Shown: positions 46,186-58,701 of the stretch, in pieces
Layout: each line of letters begins with the position of its first letter
Numbering within the stretch: position 1 is the first letter of the stretch
DNA from: Macrolepiota albuminosa
Taxonomy: Eukaryota; Basidiomycota; Agaricomycetes; Agaricales; Agaricaceae
Length of the DNA: 64,000 nt
Assembly (NCBI GenBank): GCA_027475525.1
Contig: JAMWFC010000086.1
Coordinates: forward strand, 575,622-639,621
Direction of reading: 5' to 3'
Made by a program: the position numbers and the translations under genes
The notes under the pieces: generated by a model
Told to the model about the DNA's origin: nothing
The model's input: the letters and a program-made list of their open reading frames with translations, nothing else
Database searches by the model: none

Positions 46186-46822
46186 TGTTGGGGTTCAAGA
46201 CGTGGACAGGGAAATCCCAGGAGAGGGGACTTAGTCTGGAGGTTTTTTGGTGGTTGGTAACTGGGAAGTTCGGGTGGGGGTTGAGTCGTGAACCGGAGGT
46301 TCTAAGACGAGACCAAGTTAGTAAATTAGAGTCGCAAAGTGCGTACCAGTCTTAGAGCACGCAAATATCCAAGCGTGCCAGTCAAGCGTGCCAGTCAATG
46401 CGTACCAGTCAAATAGAGGGCACACAACAATCCAAGTAATGCAAAGTAACAGTGTATGTAATATCAAGACTGGCGAATACAATGGGGAACTATGCTATAA
46501 GTACTACGGGACCGGGTCTCAGGGTTCCAGGGTGTCTGGGATGGGTTCCGGGGGTCATTGAGTAGCGGGCAGGGACTGTATACCGGGATCGCGTGTGTGG
46601 GGCACGCGATCAATTGGCGCAGAGGGAGCCGTGATGCGTGATGTGCGTAATCCGATCATTGATCGGGGTTGGTGGTGGCTGATGGCGGTCCTTGATGCAT
46701 GTGATGGCGGTGTCAGCGGTCGTGATGGTGGGGCATGTCCTGTGGGGTCGGGGGGATGGTCCCGGATGGTGTCCCGGGGGTGTCCCAGGGTGGGTCCGGA
46801 GGGAAGGGGTCGTGACAAACAC

Positions 46823-49014
46823 TGTATATCATCAATGTGTGGAAGTTCAGACATGGATGTTGTGTGAAGACATTGTTCAACGTTATATATCAAAAAAAAG
46901 TAAATGTATATGAAGTGATGTTGAGAGAAAATAACGACCACATACGGTTATTTTCATATAAGTGAGTGAGTGTTCACTAAAGTCATACTTCACAATGTCA
47001 ACTGAACATCTTGGTTGTTTTAGCAGGTTGGTATATAAGGCTTCATTGCATAGTCATTGCATAGTTGTTCAAGTAATACAACAGTTTTTCTATGGTTGTA
47101 TTTGCAGAAAATTTTTGTTTCAAGCCGCATAGATCCATAGATTGAACAGGCGGAAGTCGTACTTATATTGTACTAATTGCCAGAATTTTACCTATTAAAG
47201 CATTCTAGTTTGCAACAAGTAGTAATAAGTACCAAGTTGAACTACAGTGATAGTGTTTGCCTCCAGTAGATATCTATTGAGTAAGTACATGACAATATAA
47301 ATTGACAGTACCAGTTTGTTATAGCAGAAGAAGCGACAAGGATATAGCATTTTCAGAGTTGTGCAGTAACATGTTCTATGAGCAAGCTAGCAGTAAGATA
47401 GTTTAAAATCGACAATTTTAAAAAAAGACAGGGAGAAAAGAAAGAGACGTATGTATTACATATAATGATGATTATTATATACAATAATAATAATAAAATC
47501 ATTATATAATTGTTTGTATAGATAAACACTTGTATAATCATTCATGGTGATGACGCCCAAAGTTTGGTCAGTAACAAATATAGTTATAGTGTTACCGTAC
47601 CAATTGCTTGCATTGAGCGCGCTATAAGTGATGTGAGGAGTCCCGGGCAGGTTCCAGAGAACGCGCCTATGAAAATGAGGAAAAGTCGGTAAGGGGGTCG
47701 GCAAGCGTAATGCGCTAAGGTAAAGCGCCTATGAAGGGAGTGGTAAGTGAACACGGCAACGTAAGTGGCAAGAGCATGGTAAGCTTAGCAAAGTCTAAGC
47801 GTCGTAAATGCCTGCCGTAGCTGCAAGACACAAATAGGTCAAAGGCTAGCAATAGTCTGCAACTGCCGACGGGCACAACATTGCCGACCATAAATGAAAT
47901 CTCGAGCGTAAGGGAGACTGAAGAAAGGGGAGTGGTAAACTTTGGTCTATTGTTTGATGGGTATGTACAAGTTGGTAAGTACTTTATATACTACAAGGAG
48001 TTCACCGTCGCCAGTGTCCAACCATTGCCAAAGTGTGGTAAACTGGAAAATTTCATAGGGGTAGCTCCAACGGTTTCAGATCCCTACTGTCTATTCAAGA
48101 CCCTTAGTGACGCTAGGCGGCAGATTGCAAAGCTAAACCATCAATCCATCACCCTTCTGTCTGTCCAAAATGCTTAGCGATGTCAGGTGCCAGATCGAGG
48201 CGCTAAGCGGTGTCAGACGCCAAGGTCAAACACCAAGCTGTCCGTCAGTTTTTGATAGATCATCAGGCTTCTCGCTAAGCACTGTCGTCAGTGACTGATG
48301 CCATCTGTCAGTTGTCATCCTGTCTGCCGTTGGCGCTATCATTGATTGGATCTGCTTTTTGCCATATGCAGCTGTCAAATATTGCTAAAATTGGTTAGTT
48401 AGCACGCATTAAGGTATCCCAGACCTGTGCCGTGTTGCTGTAGCCTGCCATTGATGCGCTGATCCTGTATGGGGTCCTATCAATGGAGACAAACACTTAT
48501 GTAATGGTTTAAAAACAAGAATAGTTAAAAGGACAACTGTATACCATGATGCACTGTGGGAGAGTCAAACTCACTGGTAATACACAATATAGAATCAATT
48601 TATAAATATTTTTCACTGAACTACAGCAGAGTCTTACTACAAGGGTATGGTGTATATAGAGATTGGTTAAAAGACAACATCACATGTCATTAGGTCGGAA
48701 CATTGTTTCAAACTTTATATGCGTGATCTAACTATTTCATATCATTGCATCACAATCCCAATTGTCTTTTATCATTATCTATACTCAAGACTTCTGAACA
48801 ATACTAAGGTTCTTGTTGACTTTATTTTCAGCAGCTACAATTGTACACATGTGAGCACGAGGCACGTATCAGCTGTGCCATTTTTATCAGCAACGAATAT
48901 GATGATATCCCAGAGTTCAAGAGGTATTGCCTATTTCATCCTGTGATTACAGTCATTACAGACCTGTTTTCAAATGTGTGATTATATATTATCCACACAA
49001 ATGATTATATAAGT
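46823..49014. other. No supported gene
   Basis: AT-rich sequence with a more GC-rich middle (about 47600-48360) containing repeated GCGCTAAG-type and TGTCAGGCGCC-type words. The ORF at 47881-48177 has no motif. Confidence 0.4.
48550..48633 (-). repeat. Dispersed tRNA-like unit 6
   Basis: Minus strand reads GACTCTGCTGTAGTTCAGTG ... GTGAGTTTGACTCTCCCAC..TGCA, aligning to array unit 1 at 37578-37657 but further decayed (B box GTTTGACTC). Confidence 0.45.
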
Positions 49015-49168
49015 CACTGCTGGCACTGGAAAGTATTTCCATTGGAAAATGTACAAAGGAAACCTGTTATACCACTTCTATGTGGTGTTTACACTGCTGG
49101 CACTGGAAAGTATTTCCATTGGAAAATGTACAAAGGAAACCTGTTATACCACTTCTATGTGGTGTTTA
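49015..49168. repeat. Exact 77-bp tandem duplication (d)
   Basis: 49015-49091 equals 49092-49168. The duplication starts precisely at the element boundary. Confidence 0.9.
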
Positions 49169-49509
49169 TCCAAGAAATATGTAAGCATTTTCTCACTAAA
49201 ATATTTAGAAAAATGTTTATTTTTTTTTCAACTGTTTTACAAGGTAAAATGTCACCTTTTGCCACTGTTTTTCTGAAAAAATGCTGCTTTTTCACACTTT
49301 TTTTTCTAAAAAATGCACTATTTCTAGGAAAAGGATAGTTAAAAGATAGTATTTTTCATTGGGAAAAAGTTGGGAAAAAGGTGAAAATTTTTCTAACTAT
49401 TTTAGTGGAGAAATATTGATATATTTCTTGGAAAAAAACAATATAGAAGTGGTATAACAGGTTTTTTTTGTACTTTTTTCAATGGAAATACTTTTCAGTG
49501 CCAGCAGTG
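49015..49509. mobile_element. CACTA-type miniature element, copy 2
   Basis: CACTGCTGGCACTG ... CAGTGCCAGCAGTG, with AGT on both sides (49012-49014, 49510-49512). Interior matches copy 1 in reverse orientation. 495 bp, including a 77-bp duplication that begins at its very first base. Confidence 0.8.
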
Positions 49510-49512
49510 AGT

Positions 49513-52500
49513 GTTTGTTCACATGAATGATTACATAAGTGTTCATCCACACAAATGATTATATAATAATAATATTATTATTACTATACATTTTTGACTT
49601 TCTTAATATATATAAGAGTGAGAAAATAAGAGAATATAAGAGAATTGATTTTTTTTTCTTTTACAAGGTTGAATGTCTTGAGTTCTCCCTGAAATTTGCC
49701 TCAGATCATGTGATGTTTTAAAAGTTTCTATAAGGTTCCTTATTAGTGCTTGTATTGTCTCATTTACTTTTTTCAATTCAATCATTATTGATATTCACAA
49801 CTTCATACTTGTCTGTTTTGTTACTATTGTCTGCTATTGCTATTTAAAAATTATTTTGTTATATTGGTATGTTTTTTATTAATACTAGTGCTTTAATCCT
49901 TTATAATGTAACTATTTTCTACTGCAGCAGTGTCTGCCAGCCTGTTATAAGTATCATCTTTATTCGTTTTATGTTTGCCTATTGCAGTCATCTGTCTGTT
50001 ATAGTGCTTGTCATTTGTTGCAGTATAATTTCATGCCGTCTGTTTGCTGCTATTCTGCGCTGCTTGTTCAACTATTATTCCATGCCATGTATTTCTTGCA
50101 TTGTAGTGTTGTTTGTCCATCGTTGTTTTGTAACACCTGTTTGTTGCTGTTCTGTAATTGCTTGTCTGCTACTGGTGCATGTTATTTGTTCATTTCTATT
50201 TCAATATTGTGTGTTTGCTAATTTCCTGTGCTACTTGTCCATTGTGATTTTACCTGTCTGTGCTATTTGTTTGTTGTTATTTTTTGTGCCATTTATATTT
50301 TGTATAGTATTGCTTTTTAAATTTTAGTTATCCGAGTTTTGTCTACTTTTTTTTTCTTTAATTTTGCTTTCTTTTACTGATGCTGTTTTCTTAGTCTATG
50401 CTGTAGTATTTTTTTATCTGATCATCTATATTAATTCCTTGTGAAATCCCACTGAAATAAACGTGAACTCTCACTGAATTTTATGTACTACCACTGAAAT
50501 TTGTGTACTACCATTAAAATTAGTATTTTCATATCATTACAGCATGTTTTCCTTGATAAAATTGCCATGTCATGCATCTAGAGTACTTGATAAAAAAAAT
50601 TGTCTTCTGCTGCATGTTAAGTTTTTACCTGAGGAATATTCAAAATATTATAATACTTTATACTTTTCAAATTCTTCTAGTTTTGATTCTTCAAATTCTG
50701 TAATTGAGTGGTTGACTAATATTTTTAAAAATGAAAATTCCACATCTTTCTACTTTGTTACTTATACAACAGAAATATTTACTGTATGCAATCTTAGAGA
50801 GAAGACATTTACCAGTGCAGTCACACCCTTTCAGATAAACCTCAGGTTGCAGGGGTCATAAAATTGACCACACATATCCTTCCCAATATGAAGGCTGATT
50901 CAGATGATAACTTGGTGTCTGACAATTCCCTGGATAACAGAAATAGCATCATATTTCTTGCAGAAAGCAACGGTTTGCCAGAAGTATCAGTATTTTATTT
51001 TTAAATTTATTGTAAATACTGCTTATGCATTGTGTCTTTTATTTTTATTTTTATTTGTAGTATTGGTATATCTTGCATTTATAAACTGCCTGCCTATTCA
51101 TTGGACAACAAATTCTATGCTACTAGTGAACCTATTGTCGATGAAGACACATCCGACAATGGAGTTGACAGGAGTAGCTTTGAGTTATTGGAATTATCTG
51201 ATGATTAAGCTGATACAGCAGATTTAGTTTTCTCAGACAGTGTGCCAATTGCATGTGTCAATTCTGATAACAAATCCTTAGTGTTTGCTGCCTCCGCTGA
51301 CGAACAAGAGTGTGCTGATGATAACAAAGATTGTCATGTTATGGAAGATGCCAGTACTTATGTACATGGTGTTACTACTAAACATGATAATCCTGTCAAT
51401 GTTGGTGCTGGTGAACACTATGATATTGAAGAGTAGCATCTTATTATTTGCTTGATTGATTTTTGTATTCTGATATTTTTTTTGGTTAGATTTGACAGTG
51501 CTACTGATCCAACTGTTATAGTTACTAATCCTCCAATTATGCAGCTGGACATACAGGATTCTATATTTTTTGTTATATACAGTATGCTTCCTTATCTTCC
51601 GTATGTCTGTTTATAGTATCTGCATTGCAATATGTACCAGTCTGTTTTTATTTATTGCCATATTTTTCACACAGTTATGTGTCAATATCATACCATATAG
51701 ATATGATAAACAAATCAGTGATGGATCAGTGCAATTTGCACATATATCGGCTGTGACATCGAAGATGTCCAAAAAAAACGGAGAGTAAGTGCTTATATTG
51801 TCTTGTTCATGTGCATTATTGTTATACACATGTATAGATCTTTGATTTGAGGCCTATTGTGGGTTGAACATAGCTTATACATGCATTCAGCTTGCATACA
51901 TCCTGATAATCTTACTGTCAAATCTCGTCACCTTGCTTTAATCCATGGGGGTAATGCCTTTTGCATTGATGTTGATATGATGCTGTACCAGCAGTCAGGG
52001 ACACAACATGCATCAGAAGTCAAAATAAACATTTAATTATAAGGCTGAAACCTGTAAGCCTCCTGATAGCAGTCTCAACAAATTATATCTCTAAAAACAC
52101 CTCAATAGATATACAGACAGTACAGAACAAAGGGCAGGGACCAGCTCAAACTCTCCACTCAACAATAGTCCAACCACTGTAATGGGGAGGGGAAGCATGG
52201 GAGCTGGCAGAAGTGACGAAATGGGATCAATTTGTGATAATCTAGATCAAGATCAGATCTGACAATGCCCAATTTAACATGACTGAAAGGGAAAGGAAAA
52301 GAAGCATAGAATGCAGGGAAGCACTAAAAGGAGAAAGAAGAATTGACAAAGGGATGTCTCAGGATGTGCATGAGGAAGGTTGCGGTCAGCACAGACAAGC
52401 GACAATGAAATCTCGACTTAGTTCATGTGGAGAACTGAAGTTCAACGTAGAGAATTTAGATTGTGTACTGTACAGACAGAATGATACTATTGTGCTCACT

Positions 52501-53360
52501 TGGAGTTCAACGTAAAGAGTTGAACTCCATGTAGGCAGCTATAAATGTAAAAACTGTTACTGCTTACAACTGTTGGTGGCTGTGGGTCTAGCAATAAGAT
52601 CGAAGAACCTATGCAGATGTCACTTTTATCAAGAATCTATGAATGGGATTATGCTAAATGGAGCTGAAGCAAATGGAGAAGTGGCAAGAGCAAAAAGTCA
52701 TGTGATCTGGTGGTCTGTGCACTGAAAAATTAGTATAAATAGTCCAAGTAGAGTAGAAAATAACCAGGCAATTGATAGGCAAAGGCTTGGTAGTTCCCAG
52801 GGAGTGAATCACTTAGGCTAAAGTTTATTGAGCACCTCTTATTGGAAGTCTATTGGTAGACAAAGGCTCGGTGGTTCCCAGAAAGTGAACTGCTTAGGCT
52901 GGAGTTTATTGAGAATCTTCTTCTGCCTATCAGGATATTTGATATTCTGTGAAGCACCTAATACATCAAGTTTTTATCATTAAGCATCAGTGTGGATTAG
53001 AGGTCACTTTCTAAGACTTCAAGAAAGCCCCAGAACTATCAGTACTACTTGCAACCAAGTACTACAATGTCATGTTCAGCATTGTGTCTGCTTCTTATTT
53101 CTTTGATTCCAGCATAGAAGTCAGCAGTTATTTGTCCCCCTATAAACAGAAATGATTAATGATTGTGCCATTCCAGCAAGAATTCCTATGTTCTATGGCC
53201 AATGTTAGAAATGTGTTGGGTTTGTGTTCTAATTCCATGGGCTCTTACTTAAGCTATAGGATGGCCTTTGTAATCAGAGGCAAAGAAAAGAGTGTGTTCT
53301 TTAAAAACTGTAAATTTGCAACTTGCGTGTAGCATACCTTTGTATTGACATCATTTTATA
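49513..53360. other. AT-rich tract, no confident gene
   Basis: T-rich low-complexity ORFs (for example 49869-50327) are compositional. Frames at 50544-50861 and 51242-51436 have more balanced composition, with intron-like GTATG and TTGTAG borders around them, and may be decayed exons, but no family is recognisable. A hairpin GGAGTTCAAC/GTTGAACTCC lies at about 52501-52527. Confidence 0.35.
52771..52930. repeat. Imperfect ~81-bp tandem repeat
   Basis: ATTGATAGGCAAAGGCTTGG (52771) recurs as ATTGGTAGACAAAGGCTCGG (52852), each followed by a TTCCCAG, CTTAGGCT and GTTTATTGAG series. The copies have diverged, so this is a real old duplication. Possibly inside a decayed LTR. Confidence 0.65.
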
Positions 53361-53375
53361 GCAGGTGGCTACTTA

Positions 53376-56300
53376 GTGCCTGCTTTTTCAAAGCCTCCTG
53401 TACTTACAGACGATTTGATGTTTTCTGTCAAATCTGCTCCTATCATATCAACTCCGAAGTTCAAAAATTCTATAGAGGCGGTAATAAATTATGAATCAAC
53501 AGATGTGTCTTTCGTGTCATTATTTGCTGACTTCTTTATTTATTTATTTCCAGTGCCTGTATACAATGGTCATTTGGAAGCTGGACCTGTCTTTTGATTT
53601 TTAGCTGCTGACTTCAATGCTATCACTAGTTGGTGCTCATATAATGGTAACATGTCTGATGTTTCTGAGGGGTCCATTGTTGCTGTAGGTTACACAGCTG
53701 GATGGTTTGAAGGGTCCTCTTTAGTGTATGTTGACTATTTATTATGATATTCTTATTAGTTATTTATTTATTTATTTATTTGTAGTTTCCTTTCAACTAA
53801 CATTAAGTTCATCATAGTTCTTCAGACTTCTGATCTTGTTGTGGTTGATGGTGCAGGCACTAGGCACATGGCATCCTTAATGAGACCTGGTAGTCTTAGA
53901 GGGTTGAAAGATATTTCTTTTTCTGGTTCTGTGAGTGGTATATCCTCCGGACACCGTAGTGTCAGCTCCAAGACGTCTTGCAATGCTGGTTTGACTGCTT
54001 CTCTCCAATCTGGTATTGATAGATCGGCCACAAATTGGAATACTATCTCTAAGCCAGCTCGTTCTGCCAGACTATCTAAGAGAAAAGGTAAAAATAAAGA
54101 AGCAATCTGATTGTTGGCATGTGGACCACATATAGTTCCTTCAATTTTCTGTGCCTGTTAGTATAAGTTTGATATTGTTGTTTGCTATGTTCTGATATCT
54201 TGATTTTTTTTCGCTTTGCTAAACTATGTCATACTGTTTCTGCTTATATCACTACATTTGACTACAAAATATGGTGTGATGTAACAAATTGATATTATTT
54301 TTAATGTGCTAGTGGTCTCGTGTAAGAGTGTCGTGGACAGATAAAACTAACTCAGTATGACCTTTGTATTCATTGATATGATAGCACATATTTACTGTTT
54401 GACTGTTTTACTTGCTGAAAGTTGTGTTGTCTGTTTTGTATAACTAATCCTTGTTGTTTGAATTCATTTATAGTTAATCTGATGTCAATCTAAATATGGG
54501 CCTATTATATATATAATTTTATTTACTGAGTGTTAACATCCCCAAACCTCCATCTTGTCCTCTCTCCTGCCCTCTCCACATACACACATACTTTTTGATA
54601 TTTTTGTTATATGTCTGTGACTTCCCTACATTCTCGCTTATTAAATGAGGCTTTTGCATTCTGTTTCTGGTTTACTAATGCGCTGCTATCAGACAGAGAT
54701 CTTGCTACCTACTATGGACGAGACATAGCAATCTACATGAGTAAACACTGTTGACTCATTTATTGTTGATAATACTATAAATACATGTTGTTGTCGTTTT
54801 GTAGCAACTTGTTAGCCAAATAATTACAGAGGAAGCTACGATTTCTCCTGCCTGCAAGAATAATCAGTATTTTCTGTTTTGCGCTCTTATAGTGGAAGAT
54901 GATGTGCCCATGATACCTGAAAAGATTTTAATGGATGCTTGATTTTGAATTTTTATGGCCTATCATATTGTGGACATATTTGAGATAATGAATGGATGGG
55001 CTATTTAGAGACCCTCTTCATCTAGTCCCATAGTTGACAACTACAAAGCAGTACATGTCATTGTTTCTATTGGCTTTTATCAATTGGTCAAGTACAATAT
55101 TTTATGTATTACCTAGCCTATAGAAAGTCTTAATAATATTCCTGCTCTACTGGAGAGATCTTAGAATGCCCTAAACTCTCATATATGTGCACTTCAATCC
55201 AAGGCATGTAGAGATAAACAATTTGACTCTTCTGTGTATTATTTATTGGAAGACGGCCTTTTGATTCATTTGTACTCAAGTTTTGCTTGGCACATTGTGA
55301 AAAAAAATATTGTCATTACACTCATCAACTTGACCTCTGCAGCCCTGCATTTGGGATGTCTTCTTAAGGTACATTAATATCTATATTGTATGTGTATTGT
55401 TAATGCTGAAAATATCAGTGCTCATATCAGAAAAATTTATTTCTGCCTACAGACATCGAGTCTATCGAGAGTATGATAGTTTCCAGGTACGATACTTTTT
55501 GGTTTAATTGTTATTTATATCTTAGATTTTGATACTACAGGTCAGAGAATGACTAGTCTGGGCTTGCGCATATTTGCTAAGTTCACGGTTCAGCTCCTCA
55601 AAGTTGCACAACTGTTTTTCATAAATTTTTGTATATTGCGTTGGCTATATCGCCTCTCATGTTACTCAATCCTTGTGAGTATAATAAAGTAGGTGCAAAG
55701 AAAACAGTATTTAAGGTGTGATTGTTCTTTCTCATGCCATATTGATAGTTAATTGTATTGTTAACGTGGTAGTTATAAAATCACATAGAAGAGCTAGAAC
55801 GACCTCTTGCTGTAGTAGAAGCAGATTGAGCATTGTGGAAGGTGTTGTTTTCTGCAGCTCTGGGGAGGAACCTCCTACAGGAACTCAAATTCGCATTTCA
55901 ACATCTGAAGAGGATGGTGAGAGATGCTGCGCCTCATTGGCTGAATCTTGTTAATGGGTCTTTGCGCATTTCTGCTATCCTATCTTTGTCATCCAATATA
56001 ATTGATCAGCTCGATATGGTGGTATATTCCAATGTTTTATCTTTTTCTGACAATTCTTTACTCCTGACCTCACTAACCGGAAGCACCTCTGATACCGACG
56101 TCCCTGTGCTCAACAATTCCTATTCGTCTGCAATTATGTATGATAACAAGTTTGATAATGATGGGCTTTGTGATAAAGATGTGTATCCTTCTCAATCTGC
56201 TAGTAGCAATTTGTATCACCCACCTATTGATGAATGACAATTTTTGCGATACTCATAGGACACATATGTCACCTTTACAAAATACTACTGACAATCTATT

Positions 56301-56640
56301 CAATGATAATGTCAATGCTGGCAGTAACAATATGAGCAAGTCAACAAACAAAACAAGACAACTTGGTGGGCATGATGCAGCAGACAGCCATCCATCTTTT
56401 GTGTCTCCTCCTTCATATTCTTTCAACAATCAGAATGATTCTTCTTCTGACAGGCCCACCAATGTCAATATTGATAGAAGAGATGCACTTGGTAGAGGTG
56501 ACACTAGCAATAATAATCAAAATGTACTCGATATCTCCAGCATCAATCCATTGTCCTCTGACAACCTCATTACTCCATCGGATGAAGAACCTGCAGTTTC
56601 GGTTCTCAAAAGTAATGTATCGGAGGTGTGGTCATGAAGA
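53376..56640 (+). other. Possible decayed multi-exon gene, unknown
   Basis: Plus-strand segments with protein-like composition and matching splice-type borders: 53376-53597, then about 53600-53727 (VGYTAGWFEGSSLV before GTATGTTG), about 53787-54110 after TTATTTGTAG (DGAGTRHMASLMRPGSL), and 55833-56637 (PHWLNLVNGSLRISA; Ser/Asn-rich part). It could be the 5' part of the JmjC-type gene that follows. No domain recognised. Confidence 0.3.
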
Positions 56641-57076
56641 TCTGATAAACTAAGTAATTGGCTGTCTATTTCTTCTCCCAAAAGGAAAAGATGAGTATGC
56701 AAAACCACTAAAAATGTTGAAGGTACATATAGTGACAGTATTGACAGGACACAGCCTACCAAATGCATTTCTTGTGTCCTTATTGATTTGACTCTTGATG
56801 TTACTGTACATAATTTGTTATATGTGATTATTATGTTATTTCACTGTATGATGTATAACATCAGGACTTGGATTTTGATGATTCTGATATCAATTTATCG
56901 GATGACGTTGTATTTGTAATGGGTGAAAGTTCTGTTGAGTATGTAATTTATGGTATAAACTGTGCATATTAGTTTACTCCCAAGTTCCATATAAATACTG
57001 TAATCTGTATCTGTAACTGCTGCTGAACACCCTACAGTTAAAAGAGGATTTGCAATAGTTTTACTCACTTCACAAA

Positions 57077-58701
57077 TTGGTCATTATAAGGTTGACTAAA
57101 TTGACGTTTATCAAGATTGCTTCTATGAATGAATTGACAGACTCCACTAATATTAGCATTTTTAAATATCTGACCAATCATGCTGCTATATTGATCAAAG
57201 GCATCGACCATGTAGACAATGGATTTACCAGTGCAACACTGACCTCTGTCTGCAACATATACAGTATTACCACTATTCATGGTATGCCTGTTTGTATGTT
57301 CTTGTGTTCCATTACATATATTTACATATGATAAATTTCACATTGCTAGATACTCAATATATATATAGAGGTTCTCCTATTGACGTGTTTGCTGCTGTTT
57401 CATCTGCAAAACCACAGGCTCTAAGCGCTCTTGATATGCCTGCAGTACATGATTCATTTTCTATCTTATCCATGTCTGGTGATTGTTTTGCGTAGTCGCA
57501 AGTAAATAGTCAATCCTCATACTATGACTCCTCTGACAATTATCTGATATCTGACATGCAGTGGACAATAGCATTGACTAGATCTGCCCATTATTACTAG
57601 CACATTGGTTCTAACAGATATGGTACTTTCTTACAGGTGGAAACAAGCTTCAAGTTACTATACGTTGCACGACTGAAGTCTGGGTCTTTTGAGGATTTTG
57701 CTACCATATCTATTTTTACGGATAAATATGTAATGCATGAGGCAAACACTGACTTGTGGGATACCAAAGTGGTTGTATTGAAATTTGGTGATGTTTTGTG
57801 AGTGGTGCTTTTATGTTGCTGCATAGAATATCTGACTGATCTTGTAGTATCGTGCGCCTTAACATGCCACTTTATGTCATGACACTGGTGCCTTCTATAT
57901 GTATTGGAGATCATTATTATCTAGCGACCACTTTCGCTGATTCCATTATTGGGATATATCATCATTTTGTGAGTAGTCAAATATTTGCAAATGCTGATCA
58001 TGGAACGGCTTCTCATTCTATACTGGTTCGCATGCTTGCGCATTACTACCAGTATATAAAGAAACTTTTTGAGAGCAACCTAGATAAGCATATGATGTTG
58101 ACTTCTAATTTTTAGTTTATTTATTTTATTTTTTTAAAAAAATATTTAATTTCTTGTAGACTGGAAGTATCAACATGTGCTGGATTGGGATACCTGAAAA
58201 GGCACACTGTTTATTTTCTTGCTGAGCAATTATTTTGAATTGCATAGTGCTCTTATAAATTGAAACTACCCATTTAATATAGATGTTTGCATGTTTGAAT
58301 TATCTATCAAAAACCGCTCAAGAGCCTGCAAAATTGTGTACTGGTACTTTCTCCATCATATCTTTTGCAGGCCTGATGATTCTTTAAATGGTTATGACGT
58401 GTTTCAGATCATTTACTCCATGTTTTTGGCCTGTTATGCTTATATGCTTGTTCTACTTAAGAGAGCCGCTCATATGTCAGGAATAAAAGGCAAGGTTGAA
58501 GGGCTGAGTACCTCTTTAATTTGGATGGCAGTATGCAAATGTATATACAGTAGGCCTGTATGGGATTATTTCAAAACTATGACGGCCAGTTCTTCTGACC
58601 GATTGTTTTATTGGAATGGCCTGTCATACACTGTAAAGAAGTCTACTTATGATGCATACGGTGTGTGCGCTACAGTATTGTCAGTATTATCTTTTTATTA
58701 G
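57077..58701 (+). pseudogene. JmjC-domain-type protein, decayed
   Basis: Resembles the JmjC (cupin-type Fe(II)/2-oxoglutarate oxygenase) proteins expanded near repeats in Agaricomycetes. 57077-57291: ILIKGIDHVDNGFTSATL. An intron from 57282 leads to about 57351-57796: ALDMPAVHDSFSI, DMQWTIALTRSAHYY-stop-HIGSNRYGTFLQV, LLYVARLKSGSFEDFA. A second intron from 57797 to about 57846 leads to IVRLNMPLYVMTLVPSICIG, ending at 58115. The metal-binding H-x-D region now reads HIG, the later His site reads MPLY, and two TAG codons (57493-57495 and 57598-57600) sit where Trp is expected. The C-terminal frame 58291-58701 may belong to it. Clearly dead. Confidence 0.55.

Larger units (their letters stand above)
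40428..46190 (+). mobile_element. DIRS-like tyrosine-recombinase retrotransposon
   Basis: About 5.76 kb with three plus-strand ORFs in the order gag-like, RT-RNase H, tyrosine recombinase. 461-463 bp inverted repeats lie at 40428-40890 and 45569-46029. Beyond the right one, 46030-46190 repeats both inner edges in direct orientation. Inserted in a solo LTR. Such elements integrate by recombination of a circular DNA and make no target duplication, consistent with what is seen here. Confidence 0.85.
40333..46817 (-). mobile_element. Solo LTR, split by the DIRS-like insertion
   Basis: 40333-40427 and about 46191-46817 together align, in reverse, with the complete solo LTR at 61558-62295. Starts TGTCAGGTTC and ends GTCGTGACA (TG...CA). 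The 5 bases before (40328-40332) and after (46818-46822) are both AACAC, the target duplication. No internal retrotransposon genes remain. Confidence 0.85.

Noticed and set aside
49869..50327. Plus-strand ORF of 152 codons rich in Cys, Val, Ile, Phe
   Set aside because: Composition follows from a T-rich tract; looks like membrane protein only because TTT/TGT/ATT codons dominate.
52279..52515. Plus-strand ORF starting MTERERKRS
   Set aside because: No motif, ends at a palindrome, and lies among diverged repeats that resemble non-coding LTR-type DNA.
53204..53400. Possible Copia-type LTR start (TGTTAGAAATGTG)
   Set aside because: Only one end is visible and I could not find a partner end or a target duplication.
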